From contig NZ_OESS01000002.1 of the NCBI RefSeq assembly GCF_900240285.1, positions 1,240,001 through 1,304,000 on the forward strand: a DNA stretch of 64,000 nt, read 5' to 3'. This document shows, one piece after another, positions 44,694 through 53,576 of this stretch. Under the pieces are notes generated by a model, which searched no databases, had not been told where the DNA came from, and was given only the letters and a program-made list of their open reading frames with translations. Every line of letters starts with the position of its first letter. Position 1 is the stretch's first letter. Origin of the DNA: Halobacillus sp. Marseille-P3879 (GTDB taxonomy: Bacteria; Bacillota; Bacilli; Bacillales; Halobacillaceae). The translations under genes and the position numbers were made by a program.

Positions 44694-45426
44694 CTCATCA
44701 CCTCCGCCTTACTTATTTAGACATGAAAGGATAGGGTGCTACCACTGGTTGAATTTAAGAACCACTGTTAATTGATTGAAGTATCGATATTAAACTAAAT
44801 GACAACTTCAGCATCTTGTTTATTTAGATCCCCATTTTGAATATATATAATAGTTTAAGGTTCCTTTAATTAGGAACAGGGGCTTTAGTGGAGACAACTT
44901 TTAGATGTCTTTATTTACGATTACATTGCCGTTTTCATCTAACAACAGAGTAAGGCCGCTGCCCCAAATATAAAAATCAATAAACTCAGGGCAAATGAAA
45001 TATATACTATTTGTATGATTACGTACATTCAAAAGTTGAAAGTTTATGTTGTGTTTTAGTTTTTTCTAGATGCCGTAAATAGAAAGTGGAGCTAATAAGT
45101 ATCACGCTAGAAATGGAATTCTGCAAAATGATTAATCTTATCTACTCCTTCCTTAGCTATTTAAGTAAACTGCCACTTTAGTAAAAAAGCGATCGTCTCC
45201 CTTTAGTTCGTTATGACTTTAAAGAATACAGACTGATCAGCAACCAATAGTTAAATGTATAGTTTCCTGAAACCACTGTTTCCCGACAAGATTACAAGTG
45301 TGTATGAGTTCTAATTTCAAGAAAAATAATTGATTGTTATTACTTCATTATGTTATCATTAAAATTTTGTTAAAAACATTATGTGTGTTAAGCTTAATAA
45401 GGTAGACACATACGGAGGTGGATTTT
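44694..45426. other. Gene-poor region with a possible gene remnant
   Basis: About 730 bp with no intact gene recognised. On the minus strand, 44901-45070 stays open for about 55 codons and ends LLLDENGNVIVNKDI, which looks like protein sequence but has no start or ribosome site; it may be the end of a decayed gene. The last 60 bp upstream of the CarD-like gene are AT-rich with GGAGG at 45414. Confidence 0.4.
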
Positions 45427-45888
45427 TTGTTTCAAGTTGGCGATAACATTGTTTATCCAGTGCACGGAGTAGGTATCATTAAAGCCATAGAAGAAAAGGA
45501 AATCTCAGGAAAAAAACAAGAGTATTATGTCATAAAAATGGTAATCAGTAATATGCAAGTGATGATTCCTACGGGGAAAATATTGAGTTCAAGTATACGT
45601 CCAATTACTGACATAAAGGCATTAAAACACATTATCCATATTTTTCAGGATGTAGAAACAGATAGAGTACTGTCGTGGAAACAAAGATTTAAAGTGAACA
45701 CAGACAAAATAAAAACAGGTAACATACTAGAAAGTGCTGAAGTTGTACGTGATTTAAAACGTATGAAGAAAAACAAAGCACTGAACACAAGCGAAAAAAA
45801 AATGTTTGATACCGCACATGAATTTTTGATTAGTGAACTGAAATTAATTAGAGGGATCACTGAAAAGCAAATAAAAATCTTCAGTTAA
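45427..45888 (+). CDS. ydeB: CarD-like transcriptional regulator (YdeB type)
   Basis: A 153-aa protein, the length of B. subtilis YdeB. The N-terminal Tudor-like RNA polymerase interaction domain reads FQVGDNIVYPVHGVGIIKAIEEKE (two parts), and the rest is helical, as in CarD/CdnL proteins that stabilise open promoter complexes. The start is TTG at 45427, 8 nt after GGAGG; a GTG three codons earlier overlaps that site. A terminator follows. Context gives no operon partner. Confidence 0.88.
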   Translation: MFQVGDNIVYPVHGVGIIKAIEEKEISGKKQEYYVIKMVISNMQVMIPTGKILSSSIRPITDIKALKHIIHIFQDVETDRVLSWKQRFKVNTDKIKTGNILESAEVVRDLKRMKKNKALNTSEKKMFDTAHEFLISELKLIRGITEKQIKIFS

Positions 45889-45971
45889 AGGGAATTATAG
45901 TCTTGAAATATCCAGAGTCTTTCGGGGATATGATAACTAGTAAAGGAAATCCAGGATCGTGTTATACGTTA

Positions 45972-46008
45972 TTAAGCTGCAACGGTTGTAAAATCGCCGC
46001 AGCTTTTT
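45972..46008 (+). terminator. Terminator of the CarD-like gene
   Basis: AAGCTGC and GCAGCTT with a long partly paired loop and T5. Confidence 0.7.
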
Positions 46009-46082
46009 GATGTGAATTCATTATCTTCTTCTCACCTTTTCACACTACATGACTATAACAAAAGCGATTACTTTAAAAACGT

Positions 46083-46259
46083 ATGCAAGAAACCCTTCCT
46101 TCTCCTTCCGACATTGCCCTCCTCATAAACATTTCCTCCCCCTTATTAGAAGAAAAGAAAACACCTGTCCATGCAGGCATGCTGCCTAAAGAGCTTTATA
46201 ACACCCCCGCCAAAATCGCCTTATTTTCTGGAAAAGGTTATGAAGTTCATAAGATATAA
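46083..46259 (+). CDS. Unrecognised 58-aa reading frame upstream of the IS110 element
   Basis: An ATG-initiated frame starting MQETLPSPSDIALLIN and ending FSGKGYEVHKI. The composition looks protein-like, but there is no ribosome binding site and I recognise no family. It may be the front of a gene truncated when the neighbouring insertion element arrived, or noise. Confidence 0.3.
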   Translation: MQETLPSPSDIALLINISSPLLEEKKTPVHAGMLPKELYNTPAKIALFSGKGYEVHKI

Positions 46260-46390
46260 CCTTATAATAGGAATTATCTCAGTCCCATATCGTTCCAAAA
46301 AAATATTCATATAACGATATGACTTCATATACAAAAACAGGAATACCAATGATTAGATTTTTTCATTAACGCCCCCTCGTATATTATTAT

Positions 46391-46600
46391 TAACCAGATT
46401 TTTCTGGTTTTAAATCCATCATACCTTTAGCTGAAGGTATAATGGGGTTAAATCAGATTGAGGTTGTCGCTCTGCCCCCTTGAAGCATTGTCTTCGTGCT
46501 ATAGACTGACACCTCTTTCTTTATAGAACTATTCGTATAAGCTGGATGGTACATAGTTGCCGCATATCGAACGAGGTTGAGTATCTATAAAGGTAAGAGG
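46391..46600 (+). ncRNA. Candidate bridge RNA region of the IS110-family element
   Basis: IS110-group elements encode a structured RNA upstream of the recombinase. Here a hairpin AACCAGA/TCTGGTT (46392-46408), a perfect ATACCTT/AAGGTAT stem-loop (about 46421-46440), and a GGGG...CCCC-closed loop (46444-46478) line up in the 5' region. No fold was computed and the element ends are not defined. Confidence 0.35.
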
Positions 46601-46641
46601 TTTCCTTTCATCTGATTAATATTATGTGGGTGGTATCGTTT

Positions 46642-47915
46642 ATGATTTATCTTGGTATTGATATTGGAAAACGTCATCATGAAGCTGGATTAATCAATGA
46701 AAGTGGGAACCCTATTGGAAAAACCATTCGTTTTGCTAATTCCAAAAAGGGTAGTGAAAAGCTTCTGACATTCTTAAACCAACACCAGGTAACACCTGAA
46801 AATTGTGCTTGTGGGATGGAAGCTACGGGTCACTATTGGTTATCTCTCTTTTCTTTCCTTCATCAACTTGGATACAAAGTGACATCTTTCAACCCTATGC
46901 AATCGGACGCACTCCGTATTATATTCGAAAAACCAAAACAGATATTAAAGACGCGTACTTAATTGCTCAAGTGATTCGCATTGACTCTCCAGAAGCGACT
47001 CCATTCGTTCAAGAAGACCTCCTTCAACTTAGACACCTCGAGAGGCTGCGTTATGCATTGGTAGACCAAAGTTCAGACGTTAAGCGTAAAATCATTGCTT
47101 TACTAGATCAGGTTTTCCCTGAATATGAACAAGTGTTTTCTGATGTATTTGGACTATCTTCGACAGAAATTCTTTTAAACTTTACACTACCCGAAGACCT
47201 CTTGGACATCGATACAGACAAACTAGCCGATGTCCTTTATCGTGTCAGTAAAGGACGGTACGGGATTACAAGAGCTCGTTGGAAAGCTGAACAATTGAAA
47301 GAAAGTGCCCAAAATACCTTCGGTATTTCCATAGGTACAGAGGCATTTAAAATGCAAATCCATCTTCTCCTAGAACAAATAGCTCTATTTGAAAAACAAT
47401 TGGCTCAAATAGAAAAAGAATTAAAGGAGCTCTCGGACCGACAACATCATTATTTAACAACCATAACAGGTGTAAATGATGTCACGGCGGCAGTCATTTT
47501 AGGTGAAGTTGGTTCCATTGACCGTTTCGAACATCCAAAACAATTAGTTGCCTTTGCAGGCCTGGATGCTTCCGTGCACCAATCCGGTGAGTTTAATGGA
47601 TCTAAAACGAAGCTTTCCAAAAGAGGTTCCCCTTACCTTAGACGTGCTATATGGCAAGCAGCTTTCGTGGCTAGCTTTAAGGATCCTGCCCTATCCCTTT
47701 ATTATCAAAAGCTACGAGAACGTGGGAAAGCTCACGGTACTGCGGTAGGGGCCGTAGCTCGTAAATTGACACACATTATATTTGCCATTTTAAGAGATCA
47801 AAAGCCCTATGTAACTCGCCCTCAAACCAATGATGATAAACCACTTTTTGCAGTTTTAATAATTACACGAGTGAGGTTTATTTGGTATGCAAAATTTTAT
47901 TTAAGTGAGCGTTAA
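46642..47915 (+). pseudogene. IS110-family transposase (DEDD recombinase), disrupted by a frameshift
   Basis: The first frame (from ATG 46642 with GGGTGG upstream) gives the RuvC-like start YLGIDIGKRHHEAG and GMEATGHYW, then runs QSDALRIIF to a stop at 46962. The second frame resumes YYIRKTKTDIKDAYLIAQ and continues through the Tnp_20 domain (TTITGVNDVTAAVILGEVG, LVAFAGLDASVHQSG, SKRGSPYLRRA with the catalytic Ser). Only one base is missing near 46917-46922: CGT-ATTAT-ATT would read R-N-Y-I with one extra A. IS110 elements do not normally use programmed frameshifts, so the gene is probably dead unless this is a sequencing error. Confidence 0.85.
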
Positions 47916-48032
47916 AAAGCTTCTACCTGGTTACTTGACATTTTATAGCTGGTCTTTTCTTTAAGACTCGGTTTCAAGATAATATTTGATTATTAAAGTT
48001 TTAATTCGATTTCTAAATCCTTTTCTATAACT

Positions 48033-48953
48033 TCAATAGTTTGCTGGCTTACTTACCTGTTTAGCATAAGACGTACCTTTTTCAACCTCTTTTTCTTTTA
48101 TCGTAAATATAGTAGAAAGTGATACACCAATTAAAACAATAATACCTCCAACTATGGATAAAAGTGTAGGAATCTCTCCAATCCAAATCCACGAAATTAC
48201 TATAGCTAATGCAGGTGTGAGGTATAAAGCACTTGTTGCTTCAGAAGCCCCTTGCTTTGCTGTTGCATAGGCAATTGCGAAATAAGGAATAACTGTCGGT
48301 AACAGACCTAGATAAATAACGGTCATTAAGCTTTCCATTGAAGCATCCTGAATGGCTCCGGTAATTCCGGGGGAAAAGAACAACATACATAACGTTCCGG
48401 CCCAAATGGTATAAGTAGTAAATGGCAAGAAACCATATTTTTTTAAATAATTCGATTGCAGCACAAAATAAAAACTCTCACCCAGAGCTGCAGTCAAAAT
48501 GATCAGTACTCCCCATTCAAATTTGAATTCTCCAGTTGACCCAAACGTTATAAGTGAAACTCCAAAAAATGCTATAACTGAGCCGATCCATCCATATTTA
48601 CCAAAGTACTCTTTTAGAAAAAATCTTGCAAGTAAGGCAGAAAACAGTGGGGTCGTTGAAACAACCAAACTCGCCGTACCAGCATCCACGGTTTCTTCCC
48701 CTATACTTAAAAAAGTATGATAAACAGAGAACCCTAAAAATCCAAGGACCAGGATGGGCAGGATGTCCTTCGTGTCTGGTAGCCTCATTCTTGTGGCTAA
48801 TGCAAAAATCAACAATCCTATTGATCCAATTAGCAGCCGCAACATAGACAGATGTAATGGTTGAAAAGAATCTAATCCGACTCTAATGGTTGGAAAAGCA
48901 GAAGCCCATAAAATGATTGCGATCGCGTACGCCAGTAAAACTCTAATATACAT
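48033..48953 (-). CDS. EamA/DMT family transporter
   Basis: A 306-aa, ten-helix drug/metabolite transporter with two EamA repeats. The first repeat begins YAIAIILWASAFPTIRVGL, and the second covers about residues 150-285 (GESFYFVLQSNYL, IGEIPTLLSIVGG). AAAGGAAGTG precedes the ATG. It is divergent from a MocR-type regulator, a common pairing in which the regulator controls the exporter. Substrate unknown, perhaps an amine or amino acid. Confidence 0.88.
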   Translation of the reverse strand: MYIRVLLAYAIAIILWASAFPTIRVGLDSFQPLHLSMLRLLIGSIGLLIFALATRMRLPDTKDILPILVLGFLGFSVYHTFLSIGEETVDAGTASLVVSTTPLFSALLARFFLKEYFGKYGWIGSVIAFFGVSLITFGSTGEFKFEWGVLIILTAALGESFYFVLQSNYLKKYGFLPFTTYTIWAGTLCMLFFSPGITGAIQDASMESLMTVIYLGLLPTVIPYFAIAYATAKQGASEATSALYLTPALAIVISWIWIGEIPTLLSIVGGIIVLIGVSLSTIFTIKEKEVEKGTSYAKQVSKPANY

Positions 48954-49122
48954 AAATCCACACTTCCTTTACAAAAAATAAAGAGAGGATTGGCCAAATT
49001 TGTTTTGCCTTCCTTTCCTTATAGGTCTTAGTGGTTCTTATGTTAGAGTAATTACTAAGAATTGGAATCAACCATTTCCTTTTAAAAGAGACCAACCAAT
49101 TTCAGCAAGAGGATGAATGAAA

Positions 49123-50565
49123 ATGAAAGATAAAAAGATTGAGAACAAATTAATGAATTCTTATAGAGATATTGTGGCCTTGATTGAGAGGAAAGTAGAG
49201 GCAGGTGAATGGTCAGCTGGAAGAAAACTCCCTACTCAACGGGAGCTGGCAGACGTATTTGATGTAAATAGAAGTACTGTTATTCACGCTTTAGATACTC
49301 TTAAAGGCAAAGGGATCATTGAATCAACCACTGGGAGTGGAACTTATATTTCCAGTAATTTTTCGTCCAACTTATCGAAAAACTTAATGAATTGGAACGA
49401 TTTCTCCAAGTACAGCGTTCATCCAACGAATTACGATATCGTTAGGAGAATAAACAACCTAGAATTAGACAATTCACTCATACAATTAGGAAAAGGAGAG
49501 CTTCATCAAGAGCTTTTTCCCAAGGCAGCGTTTAATAAATCTCTTCGCTCCCTGGAAAATACTTATGATCAATATGGATATAACAATGGAACAGGAGACT
49601 ATAGATTTCGACAGGCTATATCTACTTACTTAAATGAGCGAGGGATCTCTTCTTCTCCGAATACGATCTTACCCGTTTCCGGGGCTCTTCAGGCTCTACA
49701 GTTAATTACGCTAGGATTGTTACAACAGGGATCAACAGTTTACGCTCCATACATTTCTTATATACATTCGTTACATATCTTTAGAACGTCAGGGATGAGA
49801 TTGAAGAGTATTCCATTTAGAAAGCAAACTCTTAATACAAATCATTTACGTGAAGATTTATATAGGAGCCAAAATTCATCTGTTTTATATATAAACCCCT
49901 CGTTTCAAAATCCTACGACTATAACTATGGATCTTAATAATCGGGAAGAGTTAGTTGAGCTCTCTAATGAATTCAAAATGCCCATCATAGAGGATGATAT
50001 CTTTCGAGATCTATGGATTGATCAAAAGCCACTCCCTCCCATCGCATCTCTTGATAACAGTGGTCATACACTCTTAATTGGCAGTTTTTCCAAAACGATG
50101 GCTCCGACTTTAAGAATTGGCTGGATTTCGGGACCTGCCGATGTAATTGAAAAATTAAGTGATTTAAGGATGCAGCTAGATTATGGAACTAGCTTCCTGC
50201 CGCAACTTGCTGTCTACGATTTCCTTGAAACTGGAGGGTATGATCAGCATTTAGTATCTTTAAGAGAGAAATTACGCTACAGAAGAGATATGATGGTAGA
50301 CCTACTTGAAAAGAATATTGGAGATTATGCTTCTTGGGAGATTCCAAAAGGAGGTATGTTTATTTGGGTGTTGTTTTCAGAAGACGTAAATGTTCGAAAG
50401 TTATTCTCTTCTCTAGTAGAAAGGGGCGTTCTTATAAACCCTGGTTTTGTTTATAGTTCTTACCCTAATCAATACGCTAGGTTTTCCTTTACTAGTTCTT
50501 CTTTGGAAGAAATGGAACGTGGAATAAAAATTATCGGTGAAGCTTTAAAACACCAAATCACTTAA
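49123..50565 (+). CDS. MocR/PdxR family regulator (GntR HTH fused to aminotransferase-like domain)
   Basis: A 480-aa fusion. Residues about 8-75 are a GntR winged helix (KLPTQRELADVFDVNRSTVI, GSGTYI), and about 115-478 form a fold-type I PLP domain with the PLP lysine in LLIGSFSKTMAPTLRIGWI and the aspartate in PIIEDDIFRDL. Such proteins sense PLP plus a ligand and activate or repress a divergent gene, here the EamA transporter. The ATG at 49123 has AAGAGG at a good distance; an ATG six bases earlier is too close. Confidence 0.9.
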   Translation: MKDKKIENKLMNSYRDIVALIERKVEAGEWSAGRKLPTQRELADVFDVNRSTVIHALDTLKGKGIIESTTGSGTYISSNFSSNLSKNLMNWNDFSKYSVHPTNYDIVRRINNLELDNSLIQLGKGELHQELFPKAAFNKSLRSLENTYDQYGYNNGTGDYRFRQAISTYLNERGISSSPNTILPVSGALQALQLITLGLLQQGSTVYAPYISYIHSLHIFRTSGMRLKSIPFRKQTLNTNHLREDLYRSQNSSVLYINPSFQNPTTITMDLNNREELVELSNEFKMPIIEDDIFRDLWIDQKPLPPIASLDNSGHTLLIGSFSKTMAPTLRIGWISGPADVIEKLSDLRMQLDYGTSFLPQLAVYDFLETGGYDQHLVSLREKLRYRRDMMVDLLEKNIGDYASWEIPKGGMFIWVLFSEDVNVRKLFSSLVERGVLINPGFVYSSYPNQYARFSFTSSSLEEMERGIKIIGEALKHQIT

Positions 50566-50584
50566 TTTTAGTGGATTGGTGTTT
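50549..50584 (+). terminator. Terminator of the MocR gene
   Basis: ACACCAA-TCACT and AGTG-TTGGTGT pair with two central mismatches, overlapping the stop codon, with TTTAT behind. Confidence 0.55.
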
Positions 50585-50683
50585 ATAAACAAGAAATTAT
50601 TATCATTAGCGGCCAAATATATCCCCCCCCTTTGTTTTTTTACTATTGCAGAAAAGCCCCCGTTAGCTTAATAAGAATTGCAG

Positions 50684-51388
50684 CTAATTTCTATTCTGCG
50701 TCTGCTCTCTCACCATCTTGTTTATATCGCTCTTATACGGTTCTACTTTGTATAACCAATCTAAAATATTATCTATGTCTGTAACATTTGTGGCAGTAAT
50801 TGATTGATAAGAATTATTGTAAGCTCCTTCATATTTATTTAAAATTTCTGCCACTAACTCAATAAGAAATCTTAAATCCCTTATTGTTATTGGAAATTCT
50901 TCCCCTAAAATATTGCGATCATCGAAGTATTTTTTATCTGCATGAGCAAAACTTCCATCTCTCCAAGCAAATACTCTATTCAATAAAGGTTCTTGGTCTG
51001 ATAATTGTACCAATTGATATTCAAATAGTTGTTCTGTTATTCCGTCTGATGTTTTAATCTTTTCTTTAGCTGGTTTATTGAAAATAACTTTGTAATTTGC
51101 CCTAATGAAATTTAGGAAATTAAAGATAGTTCTTCCTTTTCGGTTTCTTTTCTCATAGATTTTAGCTATGCCTATAATAACACTGGATAATAATGATTCT
51201 TGGACAAGCTGGAAAAAAGCAGGTGACTTATTCAATATTTCTAAACGATCATTTCTTCTTTTTCTTATATGTACGTATAGTTTAAGAAAAGAATTAAGTG
51301 TAATTATTTCTTGAAATAATGATTCTTTATATGCTTCAAAGTGATTTATAATAGTATTTTCAGAATGCAGATTATCACCTCCCATCAT
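50684..51388 (-). CDS. AbiU2/HEPN-like protein, possible defence or toxin function
   Basis: A 234-aa all-helical soluble protein. The pattern RNDRLEILNKSPAFFQLVQESLL and the later FAWRDGSFAHADKKYF resemble the AbiU2/HEPN-like group; R-x5-H in WRDGSFAH fits the HEPN RNase signature. HEPN proteins often act as abortive-infection RNases. No antitoxin gene is adjacent. AAGG precedes the ATG at 51388 by 7 nt, but GGAGGTGAT just inside the frame would also suit a CTG at residue 7. The assignment is tentative. Confidence 0.45.
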   Translation of the reverse strand: MMGGDNLHSENTIINHFEAYKESLFQEIITLNSFLKLYVHIRKRRNDRLEILNKSPAFFQLVQESLLSSVIIGIAKIYEKRNRKGRTIFNFLNFIRANYKVIFNKPAKEKIKTSDGITEQLFEYQLVQLSDQEPLLNRVFAWRDGSFAHADKKYFDDRNILGEEFPITIRDLRFLIELVAEILNKYEGAYNNSYQSITATNVTDIDNILDWLYKVEPYKSDINKMVREQTQNRN

Positions 51389-51835
51389 TGTAGTACCTTA
51401 ATTAATCTACGAAACAGTAATGATATAGTTTCAAAAAACAATCATTATCTCGAAACTGAGTCTTCCACTAACCTGCCCTATACTGGAAGACTCAGTTTCG
51501 AGATAAAGCAGATAAATTATGGTGTTGAACACTACAATCCATATGTGAAATTAGTGTCCAAAACTGTACTTTATACGGAAGACTCGCATTGGAGATATCG
51601 CCATGAAAGTATTAAAAAACGTACCAAAACGAAATACAATTTATATACTTCATAACTTTCATCACGAAAAAGTTTAGAACTAAAAGTTTGTTATTTGTAT
51701 AAGCTTGGATTAATACAAAGTAATTCGATTTCAACCGATAATACAGACGGAAGTACAGTAATATAAAATTTTTTCTCCAAACACCTCCCCATCTTCAATC
51801 AACGATGTTAATTTAACTTTTCTAGCTAGAATATA
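51389..51835. other. Intergenic region carrying a long inverted repeat
   Basis: No gene was recognised. A plus-strand frame (51341-51655) exists only because it crosses the inverted repeat and is not credible. The region holds the perfect 22-bp inverted repeat and a third degenerate copy (see separate entry). Confidence 0.5.
51446..51505. repeat. Perfect 22-bp inverted repeat
   Basis: TATCTCGAAACTGAGTCTTC plus CA (51446-51467) is repeated in inverse at 51484-51505 around a 16-nt spacer. A third, imperfect copy of the right arm (GGAAGACTC...GAGATA) lies near 51579-51599. No T run directly follows either strand, so it is not an ordinary terminator. Confidence 0.85.
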
Positions 51836-51868
51836 AAGGGAGGTCTTTTTATAGAAAAGACCTCCCTG
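51836..51868 (-). terminator. Terminator of the MFS transporter gene
   Basis: GGGAGGTCTTTT and AAAAGACCTCCC, a perfect 12-bp stem with a 5-nt loop and TTTATATT behind it on the minus strand. Confidence 0.85.
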
Positions 51869-51882
51869 AGGAATATCCCAAG

Positions 51883-53193
51883 TTATTTAACTGCCTCTTT
51901 TTTTATAAGAGAAGGATCTTCTTGTGTGCCATATCGCTCTGCTTGAATTTCTTCCAAAGATTTTCCACGTGTTTCTGGGGCTAGAACCAGTCCTACGATC
52001 ATATGAATAATGAGGAGACCAATCATAACAGCTCCTGCTGCTTGGAAACCAAGCGTTGTGATCATAATTGGAATGATAAGCGAGATCAATCCGACAAGCA
52101 CACGTGCTGTGCAGAAAAGAAATCCCTGGGCAGCGGCTCGATACTTGGTATGGAATAGTTCTGCTGACCAAAGGCCATAAAAGGCTTGAGCACCAAACCC
52201 TGCTGCAAGTCCCCATAAAATAACAAAAGCAAGCAGTTCAAAGGTTCCCATACCGCCAAAGGATAAAATAATCCACGCGACAATCCCCATTCCAGCGCCT
52301 ACGCTGAAGATCATCTTACGATTAACTTTATCGCCAAATTTAATGAAAACAAAATACGTAGATAGAACCGTCAATATCCATAAAAACGCTTGCAAAAGAT
52401 TGGCTTGAGCAGAAGTCAAACCACCAACTGTTTCATAAATGTAAGGCATAAAGTAACCCATAACGCCGGCTACCATATTCCAAAATGCATAAACCCCTAC
52501 AAGAAGTGTAATCGCACGCAGATTTGCTCGGTTTGTAAACAATTCTTTTAGGTTTTCTTTGTTGAAAATGCCATCTTGATTTGTGGCTTTTTCTTTTTTC
52601 TTTTGTTCTTCCCAAATCGAAGACTCATCAATTTTTCTTTGAAATAACCATGTAAAGAACGCGACTAAAAAGAGCTGGAAGAAAATAATTCGGCTTCCTA
52701 ACAGCCCTAAAGGTGCCAAGGCTACAGAAAGTAATAATACGACAGCCGGTCCCATTGACCAGGCGAACTGCCCCCAGCCTACACGAGCGGCCCGTTCATT
52801 TTTAGGAGCTTCTTCTGCGATATAGGTCCAAGAAGGTGGAATGCCGGCTCCGACTGATATCCCAGTAATAATGTAACCTATTAAAAGCATTGGAAAATTA
52901 ACAGAACAAGTAATTAATAATATCCCGAACATGTACACTAATAAATTGTATTTGTAGATAAATTTTCTTCCATAACGGTCAACTAGAAATCCACTTATTA
53001 ATGCCCCTACGGCAGCGCCAAAACCATTAGCACTCAGTGCACCGAGCAGTCCAACTGTAGTATCAGTTAAACCAAGGTACTGCACCCATAAGGTTAACCC
53101 CGCAGCCCCAGCTACGATAGACCCGGCTTCTAAATAGTTGGACATAGAAACGGACAGCGTAGCTGCTAAACTTCCTTTCTCTACTTTCTTCAA
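51883..53193 (-). CDS. MFS sugar transporter, probably for L-rhamnose
   Basis: A 436-aa, 12-helix MFS transporter. It shows GFLVDRYGRKFIYK between helices 2 and 3, PPSWTYIAEEAP after helix 4 and the C-terminal sugar-porter mark LAPETRGKSLEEIQAERYG. The start is TTG at 53193 with AAAGGGTG six bases upstream; a TTG at 53232 lacks one. It is divergent from the rhamnose operon and shares a control region full of TTTTTGTTTTTG motifs, so rhamnose (or rhamnoside) import is the likely job. Confidence 0.85.
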   Translation of the reverse strand: MKKVEKGSLAATLSVSMSNYLEAGSIVAGAAGLTLWVQYLGLTDTTVGLLGALSANGFGAAVGALISGFLVDRYGRKFIYKYNLLVYMFGILLITCSVNFPMLLIGYIITGISVGAGIPPSWTYIAEEAPKNERAARVGWGQFAWSMGPAVVLLLSVALAPLGLLGSRIIFFQLFLVAFFTWLFQRKIDESSIWEEQKKKEKATNQDGIFNKENLKELFTNRANLRAITLLVGVYAFWNMVAGVMGYFMPYIYETVGGLTSAQANLLQAFLWILTVLSTYFVFIKFGDKVNRKMIFSVGAGMGIVAWIILSFGGMGTFELLAFVILWGLAAGFGAQAFYGLWSAELFHTKYRAAAQGFLFCTARVLVGLISLIIPIMITTLGFQAAGAVMIGLLIIHMIVGLVLAPETRGKSLEEIQAERYGTQEDPSLIKKEAVK

Positions 53194-53225
53194 ATTTTTC
53201 ACCCTTTCATAAAATTCTGTCGATT

Positions 53226-53560
53226 CAAACAAAAACGAAATAGCACCTTATTGTCTGGATAAGTGCTATTGTTTTGTTTTTGTTTGTTATAACTTTTGTT
53301 TGTTTTTGCATTTTACATTGTAAGGGCTTTCTTACATAACGTCAACTATAACTTTATTAGATTAATTCGTTATTTTTGTTTTTGCACGATTTTTATAAGC
53401 TAGTTTAGGAATTGAAATCAAAAAAATCAAACCATAACTAAATTAATATGGTCTAACTAATATATACGAAACTATGAATCCGCTAACATTTTTTAAAATA
53501 AAAGTATTCAAAAACAAAACAACATCTGTTATGATTATTTTTAGGAAAAACAAAAATTTA
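53226..53560. promoter_or_regulatory. Rhamnose control region with repeated TTTTTGTTTTTG-type sites
   Basis: At least six near copies of (T)TTTTGTTTTTG(C) or its complement: 53227-53240, 53272-53286, 53294-53310, 53373-53386, 53507-53523 and 53545-53558. Two flank the rhaEW -10. From memory, B. subtilis RhaR binds A-rich half-sites of the CAAAAATAA type, which fits. A dyad TGTAAG-N6-CTTACA (53319-53336) and a hairpin AATAGCAC.../...TGCTATT (53238-53270) are also present. Confidence 0.6.
53507..53535 (+). promoter_or_regulatory. Promoter of the rhaEW operon
   Basis: TTCAAA (53507-53512), 17 nt, TATGAT (53530-53535), about 40 nt before the rhaEW start. The -35 lies within one of the repeated sites, consistent with repression by the DeoR-type regulator. 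Confidence 0.55.
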
Positions 53561-53576
53561 AAATCGGAGGTAAGAA

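Larger units (their letters stand above)
46391..47950 (+). mobile_element. IS110-family insertion element, frameshifted
   Basis: A single recombinase gene in two frames with a structured non-coding leader. IS110 elements lack terminal inverted repeats, so the ends given are estimates. No second copy is in the window. Confidence 0.7.

Noticed and set aside
50618-50640. Run of eight C residues near a T run as a phase-variable tract
   Set aside because: It lies between two convergent genes, outside any coding frame or promoter.
51341-51655. Plus-strand frame of 104 codons
   Set aside because: It crosses a perfect inverted repeat, has no ribosome site and begins inside the promoter side of the AbiU2-like gene.
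53319-53336. TGTAAG-N6-CTTACA as a cre site for rhamnose genes
   Set aside because: It is a perfect dyad but 18 nt long and lacks the central CG of cre; listed only as an unassigned dyad.
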